The notes under the pieces are model-generated. The model saw only the letters and a list, made by a program, of their open reading frames with translations, was not told the DNA's origin and did not search any database. Shown one piece after another: positions 51,901 to 64,000 of a DNA stretch of 64,000 nucleotides. The stretch is taken from the NCBI GenBank assembly GCA_008921705.1, contig VFFE01007638.1, positions 1,175,670 to 1,239,669 on the forward strand, given 5' to 3'. The position numbers and the translations under genes were made by a program. Position 1 is the stretch's first letter. The number at the start of each line of letters is the position of its first letter. Source of the stretch: Burhinus oedicnemus. Taxonomy: Eukaryota; Chordata; Aves; Charadriiformes; Burhinidae.

Positions 51901-53492
51901 CACATTATGAGAGGAAGACATTAGACTTTGAAACTAATTTAAATTACTGCTGCACTAGGTCTGAAAAGATCTAAGTTTGTTTCCCAAAAACATCTCACAT
52001 TAGCCAAAATAAAGATCCCCCAAAATAAAAGACCAAATTTATTGTGTAATTTTAATGGTTGTAAATGCATTCTCATTATGAATTCTGGTTGAGACACCTC
52101 CAATTCAATTCATCCTTCCCTTTATGAACCTCCTATCTTTAGCAGCATGGGACATGTACAACAGAATTTCATGTAAGAGAATTTCTTATAGTAGCACAAC
52201 TTCCAAGATGGTCAAAATGGCACCATGGACTTGCAGCACACTCTTCTGGGGTATACTACAGCTGGTCAGTATATACATCCATATGACGTTCGACTGGCAT
52301 GCTCCATGCCTGGAACTTCTCCATATATAACATGTACACAGAACTATCTTTTGGCTCTGTCCATACAGCTCGTAGCACAACAAGCTCAAATCCTGACTGA
52401 GCATTAAGATGATAATGAAATACAAATTAATCATGGTAATTACAAATGTATTTTCTTTCCATGCCCAGAATCAAGTTGGGCAAGAGTTAAAGCAGGTGTC
52501 AATTCACAATTATATGTTGATTCTTAATATTTTCTACTTTTCTGAAAGCCTTAGTTTCAAAAACTGAGCACCTCAGTTTCTGTTCTGTTTTCTTACCAAT
52601 AAAATTCTACTTTTCTATCACTCTGTCTTTCTCACATGCAGAAAAGCTCTGAAAATGTTATGTCACATGCAAGTTAAGGGCTTAGAAATGAAAAACCATC
52701 CAAAATCATCAAATTAACTAATCCAAAAGTTTTTTCTCCCGATTTTGTTCTGGCTGAGGATCTTTCAATGTTGGATGTTGTAAACACTGATCAAACTGTC
52801 ATGGGTCAATCTAAGAGGGACATTTTCACCAATGCTGTTTTCCCCAAGATGTTACCTGTTTGCTTGAGACTTCATACTAGCTTTTGCAGTTTGAAGCTTC
52901 ACTCCAGTACTAAAGATGATACCAAAGAAACACCTACTTGACCAAACAATATGCTTTCTATGCTGTGGATCAGTACTTCTGGCAGAACTGGGCAGGTTTC
53001 TGTGGCAATGGATCAAGTTCTTGGGAAAAAAAAAATCAGCAGAAGACTATCCCTTTTACAGAACAGGAATCAAATTAGACATTATCCTGTCCAGAAACAT
53101 GCTTGGTTACATGCTTGGCTGAATGTCTTCATGATGATGAGTGACACCTTCAAGGCTTTCTTGACTTGGATATCAGATATAATCTGTTTTAATAGAACTG
53201 AATAAAGTGGCAAAGTATAATATGTTTGTAATGATGCTTTTTCATTACACTGTCTTTTAAAAGAGATAAAAGTTTTACAGTTTTTAAGCAGCACCTTCCA
53301 AGTATAGAAGCTCAGATACAAAGTGAGTCTGGCAAGCAGAACAGTAAAGCAGTCATCTGTTCCAATTTATCCATTTATTCAATAACTTAGGAAAAAAATA
53401 ACAACAAGACATGCCTTGGACTCCTGGGCACAGGAGATTTAGTCCTCGCAAAAGCTTTCTGTCTCACACACTAACTCTTTATGTGAGCTATA

Positions 53493-53520
53493 CGTGTGTG
53501 TGCGTGTGTGTGTGTGTATG
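53493..53520 (+). repeat. (GT)n microsatellite
   Basis: About 13 GT units with one GC interruption, followed by TATGTATACACA. A second alternating purine/pyrimidine patch (CGCACACAAATATACACGTG) lies at about 53865-53885. Confidence 0.9.
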
Positions 53521-55920
53521 TATACACAGACCATACAGTGTAGCATGCTCTCCACACACGGGAGTCTCTAGGCTGAAATTCCCACGGCAATAGATGTTGT
53601 GGTCCCAAAATGCCTTCAATCAAAGGAGGAATTGGTCTAGACTTCACCCTCTTTAGTAAGTAGTGACTGCCACCTTCTCTCCTGCTGGGTTGTGAGACTT
53701 GAGCACCACTCAAGTGAGCTATAGAAATGCATAGTATGTAAATGGATCAACTCCAGCTTCCGTGACTCTTTCACCAAGTAATATATGGTGAAAGATGACT
53801 ATCTCCAATCTCCTCATCATGACAGAACCATAATCTACAAGGTTCATCATTAGAATATCTGCATACGCACACAAATATACACGTGTGTATCTGTGTAGTA
53901 CGCGCACATACAGACTGCAATCCCTGCAGGTAATTAGCAGGGCACAGTAACATTAACACAATCATTTAAGAAACAAAATGAGCACCATGATCAATTGAAA
54001 TAGATGTCATTTGCTAATGTATATCAAACCTAGAAGTGTAGCCAAGGGTAAACAAAGGGAAAAAGCATTTACGTAGTACTCATTTGCACCCTATAAAGTT
54101 TTCTAACTTTCACATATGCCAAACAACAACTAAGTATTCTCCCTTTTTTTTTTTTTCCCCTTTCCACAACATTATTGTTAAGACTCAAACGTCAATTCAG
54201 TCAATAGCAATTGTATAGTGAGATGACTCTTTCAAGTGACCACAGACCTCGCTTGTAAACCTCTTTGGGTAGACAGACACTGAGAGCACATGCCTTGCAC
54301 CACCGTCCTGGAAGATTAATGACACATACTAAGTCAACAATATTATCTGCATGTTCCCCAAAGATCTTAAATTAAAGTACACATTCATCCTGGCCCAGCT
54401 TAGCATATGTGAAATTTGCTTTTCTTAATGAGATCACATTTAATAATAATAGAAGCAGGCAACTCTGGAAAATAACAAATATACACTCACCCCTGTAAGC
54501 TAGTTTCCATAACTAACATTGTCTTGAATGCCTTTATCTCTTTGACTTGTGTAACAGTCAGATCTACAAATAGCTTCACTTATCTAAAAAGTGGCTTACA
54601 GGAATTATACATAAAGGCCTTTATAAATAAAAACATATTGTTGAAGATTATGCTGTGCCACAACCTTCAGAGTTCAGTCAAATTTCATGCAGCTCTTTCC
54701 ATTAAGAGAATGTTTGTGCAACCTTTTGCTTTAGAGTTTCTTCATGTTGGTACAGATAGAAAATTTTATTCTATATTACACCCATTACACGATTTACCTC
54801 TTTGAATGAAGTACTCATTGATGTCGAATTAGCTTTCTTCAACAGTTCACATGTAAAACACACTAATGCTGTGAGAAGTCCTTTATCCTTTCCCTTTTTT
54901 CTTATATATGTAATGAACACGGTTATCTTAAGATTTAAACCCTTTCATAATGGTACCTCACAAGTGGTTTACAACCTTGCCGTAAATGTTAAACACATAT
55001 GACGACATTTAAGATCACACTTTTTCATGAAAATGTTTCTTTATTTTATAACCACAATAAAAAGAAAACGCTTCAATGGGCAGGTTATATTTTAAAGAAA
55101 AAGTAAACATACTTATTTCAACAGGCTTACTGTGAGATAATTAAAGTGAAAAATATGTAAACAAAAGTCAGTATTCTAACAGCCGGCATGAAGTTTTAAT
55201 TTTTCTATTGACCTAGTAACAAATTTAAATGCTAACAGTTTGGTAGATCAAATTAAATGAATACAAACATTTTGTTTAATGACATCAGCAGTCAATGCAG
55301 AACATCTGTGTTTTACTTTAAAAGTGATCAGAAAATATTCTTTTGTTTACATTACAGATAATCAGGAGGTTTATATTTCTGTGTTCAATTTAAGAGGAAA
55401 AAAAGATCATACTACCTTCAGGGCCCAAGGAAGCAATATGTTACAAATGCAGGATTTCTCCTTTTTTTTCTGTTTCGTAACCATGGTAAAACAATAGAAA
55501 TGAACTTTCCCTGAACCTTTCTCCTTTAATGGCCTGGGTCCATGTTGACCCAGCAATGCAAGCTGGAACCTGATACTATCAAACCGACTGCTGCTAAAGC
55601 AATCAGATTCAGCAGAAACTATACACAGTGCATTATAATACTAATTTCAGCATCCCACAAAGCCAGTGCAAAGGCAAGCTATTAAAGTATTATATTCTAT
55701 TGTTTAAAAGTGAGATTAATTCAATAGCTTAAATGCACCCAAAAACATTGAACTAAATTGCAGACTGTACAACTATATTGTTATTCTTTTATAATTATAA
55801 TACTGTACCAAAGTGAAATTGCAGATAAGGTTCTCCCTTCCCCTCTCCCTTCAAAAAAAAGCACTACTGGATGAATTATTAGTAAACAGATGATTTGAGC
55901 CATTACAGGTTCATATGATC

Positions 55921-56160
55921 CTGCATTTGAATGAGGCATGTAATTAAATTATCAGGACTTTGTTCTAAATGCTTGAAAGAAGGAGAGCATGATAACCACA
56001 TTTTTAAAAGGTAGAATAACAGAAGAAACTTTTTTTTTTCTTATAGAGGACTACAGGCAACTAATGTATGAAGGCATAATTGATTAATTCCACTAATTAA
56101 GATATTTGTTATTCCTGCAATCGTAGCTTGATAAATAATGTATTAGATGTGGCACCATTT
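55921..56160. promoter_or_regulatory. Candidate homeodomain-rich intronic element
   Basis: Dense TAATTA-type cores: TAATTAAATTATC (from 55940), then TAATTGATTAATTC and CTAATTAAG (56078-56101), with CTGCATTTGAATGAGGCATG just before. The clustering exceeds what the surrounding AT-rich DNA shows by eye, but TAATTA cores are common in AT-rich sequence. Confidence 0.22.
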
Positions 56161-56860
56161 CCCATCAGTTCTGAAAAGACTGTGACGATGTTTCAAATTT
56201 ATACTGTTATTTTTTGGAAGCTGAATAGCTCACTTCTAGCCTTAAGTGTCCAGGCAAAAAGCAAGTAAAATATATTCTGAAGTTATGAAGAAGTCAATCT
56301 TTAAATAGTAAACATTTTCTTACAGCATATTCTAGTCATTTCACAACTTTTTCATTTACAGGCATCAATTTTTTAAAAAACGTTTTAAGGGGGAATATTA
56401 ATTTAAACTAGACCAAATTTTCCAGAAGTATTCAAAGTTAGTCATTTATGATGTTTCTCTGGAGAGCCAGAGACACCCTCCAAGACCCATTCATCCCATT
56501 CTCTTTTAAGTCATCTATGTTAAGATGACACAAATCACTTTTGGGACATGTTTGTGGCTACAGTGGTTACATAGAGACCCGAATCATCTAACAGTTAGGC
56601 AGCCACGGTTCTCACCTTTAACACAGCTACTACAGAAAAAGAAGCAGTCACTAACTTGTATACAGTAGTCTAAAGTATAGACTACCTATCCAGAATGCGA
56701 AATACACAGACAGAATGACTTTCACAATCCAAGCAGAGGGACCCAACTCTACTTTCTTAAAAAGAAAACTAACCATCATCCTGTAGGCAAGTCTGGATAG
56801 TAATATTGAGACTGAAGAAGAGACTGAGGGATCTACTAAACTACAAAGAGATTTTAAAAA

Positions 56861-56914
56861 AAAGTAACATTAGTAAGACTATTCAGAATAGATCTAACAT
56901 TAGTAAGTCTGTTC
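56861..56914 (+). repeat. Imperfect tandem duplication, period 30 bp
   Basis: TAACATTAGTAAG occurs at 56865 and again at 56895, with partly similar sequence after each copy. It looks like a local duplication. Confidence 0.65.
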
Positions 56915-57280
56915 ATCTGGGAGGAGGATTTGTGACTGTGCTCTACAGATTTTGCTTAGTTTACACTGAAACATTATTTAAGCAGATTAGCACTCAACTT
57001 TTTCACCTTATAGGCCCTTATCATCATGACAGACTCAGACTCATTTTTTTGTCTTGTCCAAGAAATCTTTCATTCTATTCCATGTACCTGAATAGCTTCA
57101 ACAGGGATGGACAGTGTCCTACCCCAGAATAAGTATGGCCTATTTGTGATACTAGTCTTCTTGCTGACCAACTTGTTGCATTTTCTTAGACAGACAACCT
57201 TACTGCTACCCAGTGGGTCCCCCACATTCCACTTCAAACACTAAGCTGTTGCAATGGGAGAGCAGAGGGTTTCCACCTCT

Positions 57281-57481
57281 ACCTCTTCACCAAAAGGGTT
57301 GTCAAGCACTGGAACAGGCTGCCCAGGGAAGTGGTTGAGTCACCATCCCTGGAGGTATTTAAAAGACGTGTAGATGTAGTGCTGAGGGACATGGTTTAGT
57401 GGTGGACTTCACAGTGTTACATTTATGGTTGGACTCTATGATCTTAAGGGTCTTTTCCAACCTAAATGGTTCTATGATTCT
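57281..57481 (+). mobile_element. CR1 non-LTR retrotransposon, short 3' fragment
   Basis: About 200 bp of CR1 3' end. It contains AGCACTGGAACAGGCTGCCC, AGGGAAGTGGTTGAGTCACC, ATCCCTGGAGGTATTTAAAA, GGTTGGACTCTATGATCTTA and the tail TTTTCCAACCTAAATGGTTC TATGATTC. The subfamily differs from the copies at 16609 and 26571, judging by its 3' end. It is again antisense to DACH1. Confidence 0.95.
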
Positions 57482-60400
57482 CGTATTTCTTCTCTTTCTG
57501 TAACCATGTTTTTAAAGAAGGTGGTGACCGCTCCACTTAGACTGCAGACACTCAGTACACACGCTTTGGTCATGTACCACATCCTTCACAATAACTGCAC
57601 ATAGGAACTTAATTTTCTTCAGATTACAATCAAGTTCAGTGTGTGACCACTCTGAGCAGAAGAAAAATGCAAACTTAAGCCCAAAAGGGAGTTGTATTTA
57701 CTTAAGCTTGTTCAAGAACCAGAACCTGTTAAAGCTTATGCTAGCTTGCAGCAGCAATCGCATCACTGAAAACACTTAAGTCAAATTAGCCTTAAATTGT
57801 TGGGCTTCTCTACTCTGCATGTGCATATGAATTTTCATCTAATAAAGTCACAATATACAGGGGCAATCCTGTACTGCACAAACTACAACATAAACCACCA
57901 AATTTGGTAGTTTATTACTTCAATGTAAATGTTAAATGTTAGCATCTTGAGCATACACGCATACCAGCAGTATCTTCTTTCAGTGTCCTGTTTGTCTGGA
58001 CATCTCAGACAGTAGTCCTTCAGAACAGCTTCTGGTCTAGCATATTTGGAAAATGCCTAACACACAATGATGCTAACATAAATATGAATTATTATGTTAT
58101 GAAGAACACAGATTTTAAATAGGAAACAAAGATGCTCTGTGGGGGAGGGAGGAGTGAGAAGAGATGCTCTGTGAAATGCAGCCAGTGACTACTAGGTTGG
58201 AAGATGCCCATTTCATTGCAGTCTCCCAGCTTCCATCTACAATGAGTCTCTTCCTCCAACCACAGTTTAATACTTTTTTCTCCCGCTGCCCATTTTTTCC
58301 CCTTTCTTCAGAAATTCTAAATTGTCTTGATGGATTTTTGACAATCCATTTCTACTTCTCACTAGCCAAGTAGAACTTATGTCATCAGATCCGCCTCTTC
58401 TGAGTTTATGACTTCTTCAGAAAACTGTAATGTGTGGCAGGTAGGCCAATTCCACGAGGTGGAGTCAGTGAGCAAAGAGAGGAGGAAAATCGAAATGCTT
58501 CCCTTGGAAGCACAAGCTCAGGACCATGAAAGAGCCTCTGTGTTGTAGGGAGGAGCAAAGGTTGCATAGGAGTTTATTAAAATCTCCACTGCCTGGATTT
58601 GGCATGAAAGAGGACTTTCTTGATACCCTTCCAGCATCGTTACTATGCCACTGTTGGCGACAATGGTCATAAGCCCTTTTCTTTATAATCAAAGGAAAGA
58701 CTCCCTTTGATTTTCATGGGAATTGTATCATATCTGTAATAGTTCACTGAAGATACGGTCAACCCATCTCCACAAAAAGTGCTTCTAACTTGCAAGACCT
58801 TGGTCAATGTCTCTACCACTTAAAAGAAATTAGAGAGAACAGAACTGAGTAATATACAATATTTTCTCTTCCCACGCTAGAAAAAAACATGTGAATTTCA
58901 TGGTTCTGAAAAAAAACAGGCTTCATGAAAATGGAAGTAGGATAGAGAATAGCAGAGTAAAAACAACTCTCCAAGTGCAATGAAAAAGGAAAGACCAATC
59001 CCCATGCAGAGGAAAAGATGAAGATCCAGAAGAGAAACAAAAATTTCCTGGCAATGATACTCCTCAGTCCTGTAGAATGACAGAAGTTGTAACGTATCAA
59101 CAACTACATATTGAATCTCTTAAAGGTGGATTATTCTGCATGTACAGGATGCCACAAAGCCTCGTCCACTTCCAAAAGGTGAAGGGGCTGCTCGCTGTGT
59201 TACTTTTTCCCCAAGCACAGATCAAACCCTCCTGACAGACTTGGAGAAAGACAGATATCTCTATGTATCTCTGCTTCTCAAAATATTAGTGAATCAGTAG
59301 AGATACGTATGCTAAATACTCGTTTTATTATAGTATTGTTTGCAACTAAACAGAATTACATCCCAAAATACAGACTTGCACACAGGGAATATTTGATAAA
59401 TAAATAAATAATTAAAATTTTAAAAACACCAGGAAAAAATAAACTATCACTCCCACATGTTACGTACAGATTTTACTAATCATTTTCTTACACTTGGCGT
59501 TTATATTCAGAAGTAACTATCTGAACATTAAAATAATTTTTAATTACTTTCAATAAACCAAATTAAATAATACATAATAGCCTCCAAACTACAAATATCC
59601 TCTACCAGATCACATATAGGTCAAACCCAACAAAGTTTTTATGCATCTTAGTACATTGTGAAAAACAGGAAATATGAAAATATGAAAAATAAGGATAATA
59701 TATGGAAAAAATTATTACTGCAGATACTTCATAGAAACAAACAACTTATTATCCTAGTTTAACCAAATTACTATATAAAAATAAAATATAGATAAATTTA
59801 GTATTTGTGAGCATGAAGATATGATTGATAAAATACTAATAGCAGGAAATACTAATTGAACCAAACAGAATTTTGACTCACTGAAAACTTTTTTTTTTAG
59901 TTTAAGAAATCTGTGTAACTATATTGTCAATCAAATAACCTAAAATATTAAGTCGTCATTGCCCTTTTAAATCCTTTCAACTAGAATTCCCTAATTGTTC
60001 CCTCACTTTATCTCACTGTACCAGTAAGTAAATAAATTAACAAAATAGCTTTTATCGCACAGAATAACCTTTTAACTGAAGGATTATCTCTGGTTTATTT
60101 TTCATTTCTTTCTCTGCAGATAGCAGTTCATGCCTCATTGATTAGTTTGCTGAGGTGGTGACCAGAAATGAAAACAAGGTCTCTCAGATATTGCCAAGAC
60201 CTGTAAATATCAAAAAAAAAATGCACCAAAGCTAATACATGTTATGCTTCCAGAATTCAGTTTCTAAGACACTGAGAGTCAATGGTCAGGAGAGGTTCAT
60301 TTATTTCAATCAGCCTGTGCCAGGATGCAATTCCACTAAACAATTCTAAAATGTCAGCTGTGTGGTTTGGTTTTGGCTTGCTTCTCATTTATACTTTTAC

Positions 60401-63400
60401 AGGGTTTTCCTTCTTCTTTCTTTTTTCTTTTTTCTCATGAAGTTTCACTTTTAAAATGTGCCAGCACTAATGATGGTGTGGATCAGTGCTGTTTCAAACA
60501 AGGATTTTATATGCCTTTCTACAACAAATTATTTCAAAAAGCTGAATTCCATTTTGAAAATTCAAAAATACTGTCTCCAGTAAAGACTTAATTTGGGTTT
60601 GTTTAGTTTTTTTCTGTTTTGTGTTTTAAGCTTTCATTTTTAGAAGAAAATTTCAGTTTTCATGGAAGCAGCCAGATAAACAGCTATGTATGTCAAAGTC
60701 CTCTATCCCCGTATTTGGTAAGTCTCATTCCTTAATTAAAGGGACCATGATTTCAAGTGCAAGAGAAATTCAGCTGTTCTGTTTACTTAGACCCAACTGG
60801 GATGATACTTGCTATGATGTGAAAAACTGAATTTATCCAAGTTCCCCTTGGATTTTAAAAAAAAAAAAATTAAAATATTCTGTTACCACTGCTGTTGGGC
60901 TCAGAACATAAATACTAAATACTAAAACAAGACACAAACACTAAACATGTATTAGAAGGATCAAGAACTCAGAGAAGAACTAATGTGAATTATGCATAGC
61001 TGATATGTTTCAAAGACTGTTGAACAACCTACATAAACAGTCACATAGTTCTCCTGCCATTTCATGCAAGTGAAATTTTACTACTGGCCTCTGGAGGAGA
61101 AGAGATAAGAGTCACGTGAGGTGGATCATACAGCCAGTTCTTAAATGTGAAAATTTCACTGACGTGCTGACATACCGTCTTGGACAGAGATGGTATATTT
61201 TTGAAGAGGCAACTCCACGCCCCTCTCTTTTTCAGTTGCCATAAAAATACGAAAAATTAACCACAATTCGTATTAGCATGCTCTGAAAGCTTTAACCCCA
61301 CAAAAACAAAGATAATGCAATGTTAATTTTTTCAGACCTCTGTTACCTCAACCTTGCTGTATTCATAAACAGATTAAAAGATAATAATTTGCATACAAGC
61401 TGTACATGGACTTCTCCAGCATATGAACAACTGATTTCAGACAAGTGCTATATGCAGAACAACATTTCAGGTAAAAGAATCTGTCACTATGGCAAGTAAC
61501 ATAATTCATTCATTTTCAATATTAGCACAACATGACAAATCAAGAATAGCAGGAAAGCAATTTTTTAATGTCCTTGAAGTAGGCATCAAGCATTTGTTTT
61601 GTTTTAACATTAATTAAGCTAAATCTTATAACATGTTTTAATTACACAACACAGACTACTGTTCATATGAAGTATCCTCCTGGTAAAAATGAAGGCCCTC
61701 ATTCAAGAAATTGCTTAATCATGTGTATAAATTCCCTTAAATTTAGGACAGAAAATCTCTTTGATTAAAAATAAAATGTCCAGGTTCCACCAGTGATTTA
61801 AGAGGCCACTTTCACTGTATAGTTGAAAGGGTGAATCTCAGACCAAGACTACATTCCATAAAACCACCCTCCTCTTATTTTTATTTAAAATAAAAACACA
61901 GTAAATGAATGAATCGGATTACCACATCTCATGCAATTTAGCAGGTTCTGATGAGCTGACACTAAACACAACATTCACGTGTGCATTCATCCATGCATAC
62001 GTAACATCAAACATTTACTATTTTAAGATAATGATGTAAAGTTCACAATGGTTCATAATGGCAAATGTATTTTTTCCTCTCAAATTTACTTTTATTTAAA
62101 TAAATAAAAGTTGAAAAAACTATCAAAAGTGGTTAAGAAGTAGCACAGATTATCACTAATTTTTAGATTCTATTACTCCCTTTTCCACCTCAGTAGTACT
62201 GCGCAGTTACAGTTCTAGCCTCAAACACAAGAAAAAAAATATTTATTTAATTAAAAGACTATTTAGTAAGTCACAAATACTGAACACCAAAAAGACTCTA
62301 CTGAAAGCATACAGGGCTGGATTTCCTATATTTTTTTACTAAATAAGCATAAATTAATGTTGTCTGACTACAAACATTTTGAAATAACATCTAACATGAT
62401 AAAATACTATGGGTGTCTACCTACTCCCTCTGTGCTTTCATCTATTACATTTTCCTATTAATTAGAATTTTCTTACCTGTTTTTATTGACCCTATTTCTA
62501 TGTGAAATTAAATCACCACCTCAAAATATTAAAGTTCCTGATGTTTATTCCATGACTCCAACAACATGCTGATGTAAGATGCTACTGAATAATCAAGATA
62601 ACGGTCTCTAGATTCTATAGGATTTCAGATAATTATAGATTTACATTTATTTTCTTCCTTAAAATACCAGAATACTGTATTAATAACAGAGTCGGAACAC
62701 GTTCACAGAAAACACATAAGCAGAGAAACACTTTTATTTCTATCTTATTAAATGAAGTAATAATTTTCACGGCATCCATCTGCTCAAAACTTAATATCAG
62801 AGAGATGTTAACATGGATATGCCCATAAAAGCCCTGAGAACTGATAAAGCCGGAAATAAATTTCTTAACTATTTTTAATTTTTAGCCAACGCTTTCATCT
62901 GTGTCTCAATCCATGAAAATCTAAATAGATTTATATTTTAAAGAAAAAGTATTAATTTTGAATCCTTAGAATACCACATTGTTTAAGTTTTCCATGTTAT
63001 GAACTAGATAGTGTCTCTATTTTAATGAATTATGAGCCCTTTGCCTGTTAAGTTGTCCTTGATCTAAAGATTATGCTCCCGCTAAAGGTACATTATACAA
63101 ATGTCTATATTCAGTCATCTTTTGTCAATGCTTTACTATCCATTTAAAAGATCAAGATCAACATAAAGGTAATAAAATGATACATAATAGCAGACAGTTA
63201 TGTTCTCTGTACTTTACTTATCAGTTCTAACTAAGATGTCTTTATCAAAAGGTTCATTTTCATGCAGTAGTGAGTTTATATCAATCAGTTATCCCTTACA
63301 CCTGTCAGAACGTTCCTACACCCAGATAAATGTGACTGTTATCAGATACTGGTAGAAGGATAATGTAAAACTGCTTTATGAAAACTATTCTTTATTACTG

Positions 63401-64000
63401 CTCCACAGATGTTTCCTGTTATAAATATCCTACATTGTAACAAACAATACTAATGGCATTATATGAATAAAGAACCAAAGAAGAAAAGTCACCTCGAGAT
63501 ACAGCCCTTCAATGCCAGAAGCAAATTTATCATTACCCTGTCAACATTTTGCAGTATATATAGAAAGCACCACATATGCAAAGCACCAAATGCATTCTTC
63601 ATACATTTTTCAAAACAATAAAGAAAATTCATGAACAGGAATGTTCAGTTATCATGGCCAAATCGATTAAGTGGACCTGAGCGAGCTATATTATACCAAT
63701 ACTTCTAAAGCAAAGCTCCCCATCAACCAAAGGGGTCTCTATTTAAAAACTGAGGGCACAATATCTTCATACGCATTTGCATAAGATAGCTTTTTTTAAT
63801 GTTTCAATTCAATCATAATAAATCTGCACCTAACCTAAAGGATATTTAATAGATATTTTCTTCTGCTTATGTGAAAATTTAAGAAATTAATATGGATGGA
63901 GGTAAACTGAAGTAGCCATGATCCAAAAATACAAACTGAGTATCAGAAGGAAATACAAAAAACTAACACATCTTTAGTCCATTGAAGCCTCAGTACCATA

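Larger units (their letters stand above)
41289..64000 (-). other. DACH1: DACH1 intron upstream of the RPGRPPKR exon (partial)
   Basis: Intronic DNA upstream of the acceptor at 41289. The preceding exon, expected to encode the end of the SKI/SNO/DAC domain, is not in the window. The intron holds a CR1 fragment (57281-57481), an exon-like CpG-rich block (46836-47184), the longest unassigned open frame (42498-43076), a GT microsatellite (53493-53520) and homeodomain-motif clusters near 41440-41720 and 55921-56101. The remainder is AT-rich sequence with short A, T and AAAT tracts and no recognised genes. Confidence 0.85.

Noticed and set aside
63771..63790. Exact octamer ATTTGCAT (63775-63782)
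   Set aside because: It is a single motif without partner sites, expected by chance several times in a window this AT-rich.
1..64000. Bacterial, phage or CRISPR-like systems, and intact endogenous retroviruses
   Set aside because: There are no long dense coding runs, direct-repeat arrays, LTR pairs or gag/pol/env-like frames. The spliced DACH1 exons and CR1 repeats show this is vertebrate intronic DNA.

Overview
This window is vertebrate intronic DNA, most likely from a bird. It holds a piece of one large gene, DACH1 (dachshund family transcription co-regulator 1), on the minus strand. The evidence is two properly spliced coding exons. One, at 41173-41288, encodes the RPGRPPKRTQSV...PGIIPPTG segment. 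The other, at 4872-5033, encodes a nine-alanine run followed by AIAEAMKVKKIKLEAM...SENGDLNSS. The two exons join in frame (phase 1), have good AG/GT borders, and match DACH1 rather than its paralogue DACH2, which lacks the long alanine run. The upstream exon(s) encoding the DNA-binding-type SKI/SNO/DAC (Dachbox-N) domain lie beyond the right edge. The downstream exons, including the C-terminal coiled-coil Dachbox-C, lie beyond the left edge.

The organism is inferred from the repeats. The recognisable interspersed repeats are a handful of CR1 non-LTR retrotransposon 3' ends, with no Alu, L1, B1/B2 or other mammalian SINEs, and overall repeat density is low. That fits a bird; a turtle or crocodilian cannot be excluded. 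The DNA is AT-rich throughout.

Layout from left to right: 1-4871 is part of the intron downstream of the poly-alanine exon. 4872-5033 is that exon. 5034-41172 is one intron of about 36.1 kb, with a CR1 at 16609-17205, a short CR1 tail at 26571-26692 that has grown a TTCTA microsatellite, another CR1 at 38175-38597, several microsatellites, and some patches that look like conserved regulatory elements. 41173-41288 is the RPGRPPKR exon. 41289-64000 is the incomplete upstream intron, with a fourth CR1 (57281-57481), the longest unexplained open frame in the window (42498-43076, minus) and an unusual CpG-rich, coding-like block (46836-47184, minus). That block has a 3' splice-site-like start, two long open frames and an AATAAA at its end.

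No bacterial-type features, tRNA/rRNA genes, CRISPR arrays, intact retroviruses or complete genes were seen. The most interesting item is the exon-like island at 46836-47184. It lies in sense with DACH1 and could be an alternative terminal exon, a nested gene fragment or a decayed retrocopy. Several homeodomain, POU/SOX, TCF and nuclear-receptor motif clusters are plausible intronic enhancers, since the DACH1 region is known for long-range conserved enhancers. Those calls are motif-level inference only.
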